This document shows positions 10,893 through 19,506 of a stretch of DNA of 64,000 nucleotides, one piece after another. The notes beneath the pieces were generated by a model that searched no databases, was not told where the DNA came from, and saw only the letters and a list, made by a program, of their open reading frames with translations. Made by a program: the position numbers and the translations under genes. Position 1 is the first letter of the stretch, and the number at the start of each line of letters is the position of its first letter. This DNA comes from Streptomyces sp. GESEQ-35 (GTDB taxonomy: Bacteria > Actinomycetota > Actinomycetes > Streptomycetales > Streptomycetaceae): contig NZ_JAFFSX010000003.1 in assembly GCF_017948485.1 (NCBI RefSeq), positions 124,001-188,000 of the forward strand, given 5' to 3'.

Positions 10893-11877
10893 GGGACTGG
10901 GGCGGGCCGTTGAGGCCGACCTGGGCGATGCGGACGCCCAACTGCGTACGGCTGGCCGCGCCCAGGGTCTCCGACAGACGCGCGATGTGGGCGCGGCAGG
11001 TGCGGACGCTTATGCCCAGCCGCTCCGCGATCACCGCGTCCTGGTGGCCCTCCGCCAGCAGGGCCGCGATGGACTGCTCCCGGTGTGAGATGCCCTCGAT
11101 GCCGGTGTCCGGAAGCGGCGCGGTCAGGGGGATCGCAAGGCGCCAGAGGCGTTCGAAGACCGTCACCATGTAGCCGACGAGCGCCGGGTGGCGGATCTCC
11201 AGGGCCAGCGTGCGGTCCGTGTTCGCCGGGATGAAGGCCACCGTGCGGTCGAAGAGGATCAGCCGGTCGATGACCTCGTCGAGGGTCCTCGCCTCGACCG
11301 CGTCGCCCATCAGCTCCAGGTAGTTCCGCAGGCCCTGGCCGTGCCGCGCCACATGGGTGTACAGGTCCCGCATGCGCACCCCCCGGCCGCGCAGGGCGAG
11401 GGCGCGGTGGAGGCCCTCCGTCAGCTCGTGCTCGGGGCGGATGCCGCCGGGCTGCACGGTCAGCACCTCGGTCGTGCACGCTTCTGTCGCCTCGTCCATG
11501 GCGGCCTGGATACGGGAGAGACCGTCCAGGACACGGAGCGAGGTGCCTTCGACGGACGCCGACGACAGGCGCGGGCCGAGTCCGGCGAACCGCTCGACGG
11601 CCGCGACGGCCGACCCGACCCGCCGCTGGCTCGCGCTGACCTCGTCGTACACCCCGCGCAGCAGCCGGGTCATGACCTCCTGCGGGGAGGTGGGGACCAG
11701 CCAGTCCATGTCGTCGGGGTCCGGGTGCAGCAGGGCCAGCTCAAGCAGACACGGCACCGGCTCCGCGTCCTGACGCGGCACGCGGCCCCGCCGTACGGCC
11801 CGGGAATACACGCGATCCCCGGCCCCGCACAGTCGGTCAGCACCGTGTGGATGCTCGTCCGTCCCGTGCCCGGCCAT
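10855..11877 (-). CDS. LuxR-type transcriptional regulator, paralogue 3 (convergent)
   Basis: The 340-residue protein shows the same plan as the two preceding regulators: an N-terminal helical part (CLLELALLHPDPDDMDW), a middle domain with RMRDLYTH and EIRHPALV, and a C-terminal LuxR helix-turn-helix (AERLGISVRTCRAHIARL). It is the most diverged of the three. I chose the ATG at 11877, preceded by GGGTGGGATGGG; an in-frame TTG at 11916 is less likely. It runs head-on into paralogue 2 with a 38-bp coding overlap, and is divergent from the ATP-grasp operon to its right. Confidence 0.8.
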   Translation of the reverse strand: MAGHGTDEHPHGADRLCGAGDRVYSRAVRRGRVPRQDAEPVPCLLELALLHPDPDDMDWLVPTSPQEVMTRLLRGVYDEVSASQRRVGSAVAAVERFAGLGPRLSSASVEGTSLRVLDGLSRIQAAMDEATEACTTEVLTVQPGGIRPEHELTEGLHRALALRGRGVRMRDLYTHVARHGQGLRNYLELMGDAVEARTLDEVIDRLILFDRTVAFIPANTDRTLALEIRHPALVGYMVTVFERLWRLAIPLTAPLPDTGIEGISHREQSIAALLAEGHQDAVIAERLGISVRTCRAHIARLSETLGAASRTQLGVRIAQVGLNGPPQSLTLPGQESPTVR

Positions 11878-12146
11878 CGCCCATCCCACCCCCGGTTCAG
11901 CCTCTTTGCAGCGCAACTATGAAGGGACCGGACCTGCTCCGCAACACGCCTCCTCTCAGCGTGGCGACGATATTCGGCCTCTTTGCCCGGCTATCTGCAT
12001 CCCTCAGTACGTTGAATTGCAACAAGCTGATGTCGGTGTGGCGTATCCGCCCGGCGCGGCGGGGACAGGGCTCCCGGGCCGAACGCGTGAGCTGCCGGAA
12101 ATCACCGAGTGATCGTTGTGTTACGTACCGCCCTTAACGTCCCTCC

Positions 12147-13691
12147 ATGGCGGACATATTTGACGCATACGCATTGGCCGATGCGTGGGACGAGATGTTT
12201 GTGCGGCTGGGTGAGGTCAGGGCCGCCTATGAGCCGGTGCTGGCGGCTTTGCAGCCGATCGAGCCGAGTGAACTGCGTTTCCGGGCGGACCAGATGGCCC
12301 GGGCGTTCACCGACCGTGGTGTGACCTACGCCTTCGCGGGCGAGGAGCGGCCCTGGCCGCTGGACCTTGTGCCGAGGATCCTCGACGCCCTGGAATGGGA
12401 TCTCATACAACGCGGGGTGAGCCAGCGGGTGCGGGCCCTGGAGGCCTATCTCGCCGACGCCTACGGGCACTGCCGTGCCTTCGAGGACGGCGTCGTGCCC
12501 TGGCGCCTGCTTCTCAACTCGGCCCATTTCCACCGGGCGGCCCACGGGGTCGAACCACCCGGGGGCGTGCGCATCCATGTCGCCGGCATCGACCTCGTAC
12601 GGGACGAGGCCGGGGACTTCCGGGTGCTCGAGGACAATGTGCGGGTCCCCAGCGGGGTGTCGTACGTCATCGAGAACCGCAGGGCGATGACCCGGATCTT
12701 TCCCTCGCTCTTCGCGGAGCAGCATGTCGTGCCGGTGGACGGGTACGCGCAGCGGCTCCTCGCCGCACTGCGGGCCGCGGCGCCCGGCGGTACGGCCGAT
12801 CCACGGGTCGTCGTCCTCACCCCGGGCCCCAGCAACGCCGCCTACTTCGAACACGCCCTGCTCGCCCGGCTGATGGGTGTGCAGCTGGTCGAGGGGCACG
12901 ACCTGGTGTGCCGCGGCAACCGGGTCTGGATGCGGACCACGCGCGGCGAGGTGCCCGTCCACGTCGTATACCGGCGGCTCGACGACGACTTCCTCGATCC
13001 GCTGCACTTCCGGCCCGACTCGGTGATCGGCTGCCCCGGCATCCTCAACGCCGCCATGTCCGGCAACGTCACACTCGCGAATGCCGTGGGCAACGGCATC
13101 GCGGACGACAAGCTGCTGTACACGTACGTCCCGGATCTCATCCGCTACTACCTCGGCGAGGAACCGGTTCTCCCCAATGTGGAGTCCTATCGGCCCGATG
13201 AACCAGGGCAGTTGGAGGCGGTCCTCGACCAGATCGGCCAGCTGGTCGTGAAGCCGGTCGACGGGGCCGGCGGGCAGGGCATCGTGATCGGGCCCAAGGC
13301 CGACCAGAAGACGCTGGAGCGGGCCAGGAAGGCCGTCGCCGCCGACCCCCGCGGCTGGATCGCCCAGCGGCCCGTCGCCCTGTCCACCTCCCCCACCCTC
13401 GCGGGCGAGCGGATGGCGCCGCGCCACATCGACCTCCGCCCCTTCGCCGTGAACGACGGCAACGATGTCTGGGTGCTCCCCGGCGGCCTCACCCGGGTCG
13501 CCCTCCAGGAGGGCAACCTGATCGTCAACTCCAGCCAGGGCGGCGGTTCCAAGGACACCTGGGTGCTGGCGGAGGGCCCCGCCGACCAGCCGGCCCCGGC
13601 GCCTTCCGGCGGCCTGCCGGACGTCGCACCCCGCCAGCACGGACCCGACGGCTCCCCCACCGTCGTACAGGAAGGGGCGCAGCAGCAGTGA
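12147..13691 (+). CDS. Circularly permuted ATP-grasp family protein
   Basis: The 514-residue protein belongs to the circularly permuted ATP-grasp type 2 family. Visible blocks include the N-terminal YAFAGEERPWPLDLVPR, the central NAVGNGIADDKLLYTYVP, VKPVDGAGGQG of the grasp fold, HIDLRPFAV and NSSQGGGSKDTWVL near the end. It is the first gene of a three-gene operon with an alpha-E protein and a transglutaminase-like protein, the same order as mycobacterial Rv2411c-Rv2410c-Rv2409c. Such sets are thought to make and process an unknown peptide bond; the substrate is not established. The last four bases overlap the next start. The ATG at 12147 has only a weak ribosome-binding site. Confidence 0.9.
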   Translation: MADIFDAYALADAWDEMFVRLGEVRAAYEPVLAALQPIEPSELRFRADQMARAFTDRGVTYAFAGEERPWPLDLVPRILDALEWDLIQRGVSQRVRALEAYLADAYGHCRAFEDGVVPWRLLLNSAHFHRAAHGVEPPGGVRIHVAGIDLVRDEAGDFRVLEDNVRVPSGVSYVIENRRAMTRIFPSLFAEQHVVPVDGYAQRLLAALRAAAPGGTADPRVVVLTPGPSNAAYFEHALLARLMGVQLVEGHDLVCRGNRVWMRTTRGEVPVHVVYRRLDDDFLDPLHFRPDSVIGCPGILNAAMSGNVTLANAVGNGIADDKLLYTYVPDLIRYYLGEEPVLPNVESYRPDEPGQLEAVLDQIGQLVVKPVDGAGGQGIVIGPKADQKTLERARKAVAADPRGWIAQRPVALSTSPTLAGERMAPRHIDLRPFAVNDGNDVWVLPGGLTRVALQEGNLIVNSSQGGGSKDTWVLAEGPADQPAPAPSGGLPDVAPRQHGPDGSPTVVQEGAQQQ

Positions 13692-14620
13692 ACGACGTGA
13701 TCCTCTCCCGGATAGCCGAGGCACTGACCTGGACCGGCCGCTATGTCGAGCGGGCGGACGCCACCGGGCGCATCCTCGACGCGTATCTGCACCGCCTGCT
13801 GGAGGACCCCTGGCGCGACGAGGACGTGGCCTGCCGGTCGCTGTACGCGATCCTGGGCGTCGACGCGGGCGACGACCGCGTGGACATGCAACAGGTCCTC
13901 GACCAGCTGGCCTTCGACGCCCACTCGACCTGCTCCATCGAGGGCGCGCTGGGCGCGGCCCGGCTGAACGCGCGCAGTGCGCGTGAGGCGGTGTCCTCCG
14001 AGATGTGGGAGTGCCTCAACGCGACGTGGCACGCGCTCGGCGAACAGCGGCGCGCGGCCCGCCGTACCGGCCCCTACGCCTATCTCGAGCTGGTCCGCAG
14101 CCGGGCCGCGCTCTTCTTCGGCCTCGCCGACTCCACCATGAGCCGGGACGACAGCTGGCGTTTCGTCGTGCTGGGCCGGAGTCTGGAGCGGGTGGACATG
14201 ACCGTACGGCTGCTGTCCGTGCGCGTGCTGGACGCCGTCCACGCCCCGGACTGGACGACGCTGCTGAGCGCGAGCGGGGCGGACGAGGCGTACGCGCGCG
14301 TGCACAGCGGCTTCGGCGACAGCCCGCGGGTCGCCGAATTCCTGCTCCTGGACCGGGCCTTCCCGCGCTCGGCGCTGCACGCGCTGACGACGGCCGAGGA
14401 GTGCCTGACGGCGCTGGGCCGCCCGCGCCAGGACCCGGCGCGCCGCCCGATCGGCCGGATACGCACCCGGCTGGAGTATCTGGACTCGCATGCCCTGGAA
14501 GAGCAACTGCCCCTGCTGCTGAGCGACTTGCAGCAGTCCTGCATGGCCTCCGCGGAGGCGGTGGCGGAGCGGTTCTTCCCGTACCAGGGGCCCGTCGAGT
14601 GGGCCCAGGAAGGAGCGTGA
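13688..14620 (+). CDS. Alpha-E domain-containing protein
   Basis: The 310-residue all-helical protein is of the alpha-E family (older name DUF403), beginning with RIAEALTWTGRYVERADATG and containing the conserved WRFVVLGRSLERVDMTVRLL element. It lies between the ATP-grasp and transglutaminase-like genes and its GTG start overlaps the previous stop (GTGA). The family is almost always found with these partners, so it probably assembles with or feeds substrate to the ATP-grasp enzyme. No catalytic residues are known to me. Confidence 0.88.
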   Translation: MNDVILSRIAEALTWTGRYVERADATGRILDAYLHRLLEDPWRDEDVACRSLYAILGVDAGDDRVDMQQVLDQLAFDAHSTCSIEGALGAARLNARSAREAVSSEMWECLNATWHALGEQRRAARRTGPYAYLELVRSRAALFFGLADSTMSRDDSWRFVVLGRSLERVDMTVRLLSVRVLDAVHAPDWTTLLSASGADEAYARVHSGFGDSPRVAEFLLLDRAFPRSALHALTTAEECLTALGRPRQDPARRPIGRIRTRLEYLDSHALEEQLPLLLSDLQQSCMASAEAVAERFFPYQGPVEWAQEGA

Positions 14621-14622
14621 GC

Positions 14623-15465
14623 ATGACCCGCCGCCTCCGTATCAAGCACATCACGAGCGTCTCGTACGCGCAGCCGGCCGCCTCGTCCCACAACGAGGTC
14701 CGGATGACCCCGCTGACGGTGCCCGGCCAGACCACCCTGGACGCCCGGGTCAGCATCACCCCGGCGACGGCGACCTGGTCGTACTGGGACTACTGGGGCA
14801 CCCAGGTGACCGGCTTCGACCTCATGGACCCGCACGCCGACCTCACCATCACGGCGACGAGCCTGGTGGAGACGGCCCCGCCCCAGGCCCTGCCCGAGGC
14901 GCCCGAGTGGACCGAGATCGCGGGACGCACCGCGGACTCCCGCCTCCTCGAATTCGCGAACGCAACAGTGCGTACGACGGTCCCGGCGGAGCTCGTGGCG
15001 AAGGCGAGGGAGGCGTCCGCCGGCCTCGACCCGCACGGGACGGCGATCGCGGTGTCCGCGTTGGTCGCCGACCGGGTCTCCTACCTCCCCGGCACCACGG
15101 GCGTGAACACGTCCGCCGCCGAGGCCTGGGAGCAGGGCGCGGGCGTCTGCCAGGACATCGCCCACGTCACGATCGCCCTCCTGAGGGGCGTCGGCCTGCC
15201 CACGCGCTATGTCTCCGGCTACCTCCACCCCGAACGCGAGGCGGAGCTGCACCGCCCGGTCGCCGGCCAGAGCCACGCCTGGGTCGAGTACTGGGCCGGC
15301 GACTGGTGCGGCTACGACCCCACGAACCGGACACGGGCCGACGAGTCCCATGTCGTGGTCGGCCGGGGCCGCGACTACGACGACGTGACCCCGCACAAGG
15401 GCATCTACCGTGGCGTGGCGGGCGGCCCGCCGGAGGTGACGGTGGAGTTCACGCAGGTGGGATGA
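14623..15465 (+). CDS. Transglutaminase-like family protein
   Basis: The 280-residue protein has a beta-rich N-terminal domain of the bacterial transglutaminase-like type and a C-terminal papain-like core with a full Cys-His-Asp triad: Cys in GAGVCQDIAH, His in GQSHAWVEYW and Asp in WCGYDPTN. Members act as peptidases or amide-bond exchangers. The ATG at 14623 is preferred over the GTG at 14617 because AGGAG lies seven bases upstream of the ATG. It closes the three-gene operon with only two bases after the alpha-E stop. No signal peptide is present, so it should act in the cytoplasm. Confidence 0.9.
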   Translation: MTRRLRIKHITSVSYAQPAASSHNEVRMTPLTVPGQTTLDARVSITPATATWSYWDYWGTQVTGFDLMDPHADLTITATSLVETAPPQALPEAPEWTEIAGRTADSRLLEFANATVRTTVPAELVAKAREASAGLDPHGTAIAVSALVADRVSYLPGTTGVNTSAAEAWEQGAGVCQDIAHVTIALLRGVGLPTRYVSGYLHPEREAELHRPVAGQSHAWVEYWAGDWCGYDPTNRTRADESHVVVGRGRDYDDVTPHKGIYRGVAGGPPEVTVEFTQVG

Positions 15466-15509
15466 GCGGAGGGGAGGAGCTGGCGGGCCAGAGTCATTCC
15501 GGCCCGCCG

Positions 15510-15526
15510 GCGCCCCGAAGGGGCGC
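15510..15526. repeat. Stem-loop within a dispersed Streptomyces repeat
   Basis: GCGCCCC-GAA-GGGGCGC, followed by GCGGGGAACTGCGC, matches from memory a very common intergenic repeat of Streptomyces chromosomes. It sits between convergent genes (the transglutaminase-like gene and the sugar-binding lipoprotein gene) and likely serves as a two-way terminator. Confidence 0.6.
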
Positions 15527-15592
15527 GGGGAACTGCGCGCCCAGCCACGACGGCGCCGCGGACGATCGACGCAGATCGCGGCAGCGCAGCGC

Positions 15593-16699
15593 CTACTTCA
15601 GCCCGATCTCGTCGCACGCGGCCTTGTACTTGGACGTGCAGATGTCCGACAGCTGGTAGATGTCGTCGGCGAGGACCGTGTCCTTGATGGTGTTCTTCGT
15701 CAGCGCGACGACGGCGACGAGCTGGGCGGGGATGTCCTTGTCCGTGGGGCTGTCGACCTTGTCGCGGGTGAGGGCGTCGAACTGGATGTCCTTGCCCTGG
15801 ATCTTGGCGACGGCCATCTCCGCGGCGGCCTCGGCCTCCTGCGGGTACGACTTGTAGACGCTCATGAACTGCTCGCCGCCGATGATCCGCTGTACGGCGG
15901 CCAGTTCGGCGTCCTGGCCGGTGATCGGCGGCATTTCGGTGACGCCCGCATCCTTCAGGGCCGCGACGATGCCGCCGGCCATGCCGTCGTTGGCGGAGTA
16001 GACACCGGCGATGTTGTCCACGCCGATCGCGTCGATCGCCTGCTCCATGTTGGCCTCGGCGTTCTCCGGCTTCCAGTCCTTGGTGTCGAACGACTCGGCG
16101 ATCGTCACCTTGCCGGTGAGCTCGTCGAGCGCGCCCGCCTTGAACTGCTTGGCGTTGGGGTCGGTGGGCGAGCCGTTCATCATGACGATCTTCTTGGAGG
16201 TGTCCTCGCCGTTGCCCAGCGCCTCGACGAGGGAGCGGCCCTGGACCTCGCCGACCAGCGAGTTGTCGAAGGAGATGTACGCGTCGATCGGCCCCTCGGC
16301 CAGCCGGTCGTAGGCGATGACCGGGATACCGGCCTCCTTGGCCTTCTTCACGCCGCTCGCGATGGTGTGCGCGTCGACCGCGTCCAGCAGGATCACGTCG
16401 ACCCTGTCGTCGATCATCTGCTGGAGCTGGCTCGCCTGCTTGTCGGCGCTCGCCTCGGCATTGGCGTACTCGACCTTGCCCCGGTTCCTGGTGAGGGACT
16501 CGACCTTCTTCTTGATGATCGGGTAGTCGAAGCTCTCGTACCGGGAGTTCGCCTTCTCCGGCAGCAGCAGCCCCAGGGTGATGTCGTTGCCCTTGGTCGG
16601 GCTCGCGTCACTGGCGTCCCCTGACGCGTTGAGCACCCCGCACGAGGCAAGCGACAGGGTCATCGTGGACGCGGCCAGTGCTATGGCGGTACGACGCAT
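15593..16699 (-). CDS. Sugar ABC transporter substrate-binding lipoprotein (XylF/ChvE type)
   Basis: The 368-residue lipoprotein has a signal peptide ending in the lipobox LASC with Cys at residue 20. A periplasmic-binding-protein type I fold follows, with the sugar-family motifs GLLLPEKANSRYESFD, VDVILLDAVDA, PVIAYDRLAEG, YSANDGMAGG and ITGQDAELAAVQRI. These point to a xylose or related monosaccharide. No permease or ATPase gene lies beside it in this window, so it must borrow its transporter or has lost it. The ATG at 16699 starts the signal peptide directly. A 17-bp direct repeat about 130 bp upstream may be its operator. Confidence 0.9.
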   Translation of the reverse strand: MRRTAIALAASTMTLSLASCGVLNASGDASDASPTKGNDITLGLLLPEKANSRYESFDYPIIKKKVESLTRNRGKVEYANAEASADKQASQLQQMIDDRVDVILLDAVDAHTIASGVKKAKEAGIPVIAYDRLAEGPIDAYISFDNSLVGEVQGRSLVEALGNGEDTSKKIVMMNGSPTDPNAKQFKAGALDELTGKVTIAESFDTKDWKPENAEANMEQAIDAIGVDNIAGVYSANDGMAGGIVAALKDAGVTEMPPITGQDAELAAVQRIIGGEQFMSVYKSYPQEAEAAAEMAVAKIQGKDIQFDALTRDKVDSPTDKDIPAQLVAVVALTKNTIKDTVLADDIYQLSDICTSKYKAACDEIGLK

Positions 16700-16830
16700 G
16701 AAGGGGCTCACTTCTGGTGTCTTCTGGACATGGGCGCAGCGTTGCGACCCAGGTGACTGAAAAGCCAACGCGTCCGGGCCCATCGGCGTCAAGCGGAACT
16801 ACTTAACGAGATGACAACATCACCCTCCGC

Positions 16831-16867
16831 TTTGCTTGTGAAGACTCCGATTTGCTTGTGAAGACTC
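16831..16867. repeat. Direct repeat upstream of the sugar-binding lipoprotein gene
   Basis: The 17-mer TTTGCTTGTGAAGACTC occurs twice (16831-16847 and 16851-16867), a 20-bp period close to two helical turns. It lies in the roughly 315-bp divergent space between the sugar-binding lipoprotein (start 16699) and the fibronectin-III protein (start 17016). Same-face spacing favours a regulator-binding site over chance. Confidence 0.5.
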
Positions 16868-17015
16868 GGGAGATTCACCTCCAAACTCCCTTTACGGACC
16901 CTTCATTCAACACACCCCGAGGAGAGAGCGAAGATCAGTACAACCAAGGCCATACCTCGCGAGTCGTGATCACGGCAGCTTCTTCACGTCGTTCCGATCC
17001 CGACCCGAGGACCGA

Positions 17016-18992
17016 ATGAACTCAGCCAGACGCACGACGACCGCGGCAGCGACCGTCGTCGTGCTCGCCACCGCCGGTGGCCTGCTCAGCGCCGCCGTCA
17101 CCCCCGCCTCCGCGGCCGTCGGCTGCGCCTCACCGGTCTTCAAGCGGCAGCTCTTCGCGAACACCGGCTTCTCCGGCGCGGCGAAGAAGACCGACTGCGA
17201 CAGCGCGATCGACCAGAGCTGGAGCGGCGCCCCCGCCTCCGGGCTGCCGAAGGACAACTTCGGCGTCCGCTGGACCGTCACCCGTGACTTCGGCGCCGGC
17301 GGTCCCTTCGCGTTCGCCGCGTCCGGGACGGACGGCATCCGCGTGTACCTGGACGGCACGCGCAAGATCAACCTCTGGTCGAACACCACGAGTTCGCGGG
17401 CCAAGAGCCTGAACCTCACGATCCCCAAGGGCAAGCACACCCTGCGGATCGACTACGTCAACTGGACCGGCGCCGCCAAGGTCAAGTTCACGTACTCGCC
17501 CCGGACTTCGGCGACCGTCGACAAGGTCAAGCCGCTCGCCCCGGCCGGCCTCACCGCGGCCTACACCGATGCCACCCAGCAGACCAAGCTGAGCTGGCGG
17601 AAGAACGCCGAGATGGACCTGGCCGGATACCGGGTCCACCGGCGCGTGGCCGGCACCACCACCTGGCAGGTCCTGCGCAACGTGGGGACCACCGCCACCT
17701 CGTACACCGACACCCCGCCCGCCACCGGGGAGACCTACGAGTACGTGCTCCGGGCGTACGACAAGGCCGGCAACTTCTCGGCCGACACCCCGATCGTCAA
17801 GGTGACCAGCCTCGCCGTCACCACGCCGGCCGGCTTCACCGCCACCGGCACCGACACCGGGGTCGCCGTGAGCTGGAACGCGGTGCCCGGGGCGGTCAAG
17901 TACCGGGTGGTCCGCTTTGCCCACAGCGACGACGACGGCGCCACCTGGGAGACCACGGGTACGTCGATGACCGACACCCGCGCGACCCGCTCCGCCGTGA
18001 ACGAGTACCACGTGGCCGCGATCGACGCGAGCGGCCGGGTCACCGCCTACTCCACGTCCAGGACCGCCCGCCGTCTGGTGGCCGCGCCCACCATCGGCAG
18101 GGCCTTCCCGCACTCCGGCGCGGTCACCGTGACCTGGGACGCGGACCACAAGACCGGCGGGTCCTACCAGGGCTTCCGGATCTACCGCGCCAAGGGCACG
18201 AGCACCGACTGGGTCGAGGTGACCGAGCGCTGCCACTGGTACGAGCGTGAACTCGCCGACGGCAGCGACCAGTACCTGTGCAACGACTGGTCGGCGGGCA
18301 CCGACACCGCCTACCGGTACGCCGTCAGCGGCTACGACAACAACGACAAGGAAGGCCTGCGCAGCGGCGAGGTGGCGGCCACCACCGGCACCGACCGCCA
18401 GGCGCCCGCGGCTCCGGCCTCCGTGACCGCCACCGTCAAGGACTGGGGCACGGTCCTGACCTGGTCGCAGGTGTCCGACGCCGACCTCGACGAGTACACC
18501 CTGTGGCGCGGCACGAGCGTCGACGGCGTCTGCACGGACACCGAGAAGCTGGACTACACCGGCGTGACCGAGACGTCGTGGCGGAACGTCGATGTCGCGG
18601 ACGGCGAGAGTCTCTGCTACGTCGTCCGGCCCGCCGACTTCGCCGGAAACCTCAGTGCCGGCACCACGGTCCACATCACCGAGCACGATCTGCGGCCCAC
18701 GGTGGAGACTCCGGCCGGGGCCACCCACGCGGCCTACGCGTCGCTCTCCGCCCTCGGCAATGTGCAGTTGAGCGGCTGGGCGCCCGCGGGCACGGAGGAC
18801 TTCGCCGGTTTCCGCGCCGCCCGCTGGAACCCGCAGACCGGCGCCTTCGAGGCGCTGCCGGACTCCGAGCCGCTCCACGACGCGAACGTGCCGACCGGAA
18901 CGTCCCTGTGGTACCAGGTCGTCGGCGTCCGCGAGGACGGCACCACCTCACTGCCGGTCCTGGTGAGCGTGGCCGTACCGGCGGCATCCTGA
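17016..18992 (+). CDS. Secreted multi-domain fibronectin type III protein
   Basis: The 658-residue extracellular protein has a Sec signal peptide (residues 1 to about 33, ending TPASA). A PA14/GLEYA-like beta domain follows (about 38-165; DNFGVRWTV, GIRVYLDGT), then a chain of about five fibronectin-III-like domains with recurrent SW, YRV and AYD strands. No catalytic domain is evident. Such proteins usually bind carbohydrate or act as scaffolds outside the cell. The ATG is chosen because it opens the signal peptide directly. A strong hairpin ends the gene. Confidence 0.85.
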   Translation: MNSARRTTTAAATVVVLATAGGLLSAAVTPASAAVGCASPVFKRQLFANTGFSGAAKKTDCDSAIDQSWSGAPASGLPKDNFGVRWTVTRDFGAGGPFAFAASGTDGIRVYLDGTRKINLWSNTTSSRAKSLNLTIPKGKHTLRIDYVNWTGAAKVKFTYSPRTSATVDKVKPLAPAGLTAAYTDATQQTKLSWRKNAEMDLAGYRVHRRVAGTTTWQVLRNVGTTATSYTDTPPATGETYEYVLRAYDKAGNFSADTPIVKVTSLAVTTPAGFTATGTDTGVAVSWNAVPGAVKYRVVRFAHSDDDGATWETTGTSMTDTRATRSAVNEYHVAAIDASGRVTAYSTSRTARRLVAAPTIGRAFPHSGAVTVTWDADHKTGGSYQGFRIYRAKGTSTDWVEVTERCHWYERELADGSDQYLCNDWSAGTDTAYRYAVSGYDNNDKEGLRSGEVAATTGTDRQAPAAPASVTATVKDWGTVLTWSQVSDADLDEYTLWRGTSVDGVCTDTEKLDYTGVTETSWRNVDVADGESLCYVVRPADFAGNLSAGTTVHITEHDLRPTVETPAGATHAAYASLSALGNVQLSGWAPAGTEDFAGFRAARWNPQTGAFEALPDSEPLHDANVPTGTSLWYQVVGVREDGTTSLPVLVSVAVPAAS

Positions 18993-19001
18993 CGTGAAAG
19001 A

Positions 19002-19032
19002 GGCCCGGAGGTTCATCTCGAACCTCCGGGCC
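19002..19032. terminator. Two-way terminator between the fibronectin-III gene and hspR
   Basis: A 13-bp perfect stem (19002-19014 with 19020-19032) with a 5-nt loop lies 10 bp after the fibronectin-III stop and 19 bp past the end of hspR. It can end both converging transcripts. Confidence 0.88.
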
Positions 19033-19050
19033 CCTGCACGCACGTAACTC

Positions 19051-19506
19051 TCAGTCCGAGGACTGCCGCTTCGGTCGCCACACCACCAGCGCGCTCGTCT
19101 GCTGCACGTCCTGGTACGGAACCAGGTCCCGCCGGTAGGAGGCGTGCACCGCGGCCTCACGCTGCTGCATCGCAGTCGCCGCGCCCTCCAGGGCCGCCTG
19201 CATCTCGGACATCCGGGCCTGTAGCGCCGCGACCTGGTTCTCCAGCTCGATGATGCGCTTGATGCCGGCCAGGTTGATGCCCTCGTCCTGCGACAACTGC
19301 TGCACGGTGCGCAGCAGTTCGATGTCGCGGGCCGAGTAGCGGCGACCGCGTCCGGCGGTGCGGTCCGGAGACACGAGGCCCAGACGGTCGTACTGGCGCA
19401 GTGTCTGCGGGTGCAGGCCGGACAGCTGGGCCGCCACCGAAATGACGTAGACCGGGGTCTCCTCGGTCAGTTCATACGGGTTGCGTCGACGGCCGTCCAT
19501 GTCCAT
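19051..19506 (-). CDS. hspR: Heat-shock repressor HspR (MerR family)
   Basis: The 151-residue MerR-type protein has the winged-helix DNA-binding motif ISVAAQLSGLHPQTLRQYDR at residues about 20-42, followed by a coiled coil. It represses the dnaK operon and clpB by binding HAIR elements, with DnaK as co-repressor in Streptomyces. It is the last gene of dnaK-grpE-dnaJ-hspR and so controls its own synthesis. The ATG at 19506 overlaps the dnaJ stop and has GGGAG five bases upstream, better than the in-frame ATG at 19500. Confidence 0.97.
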   Translation of the reverse strand: MDMDGRRRNPYELTEETPVYVISVAAQLSGLHPQTLRQYDRLGLVSPDRTAGRGRRYSARDIELLRTVQQLSQDEGINLAGIKRIIELENQVAALQARMSEMQAALEGAATAMQQREAAVHASYRRDLVPYQDVQQTSALVVWRPKRQSSD

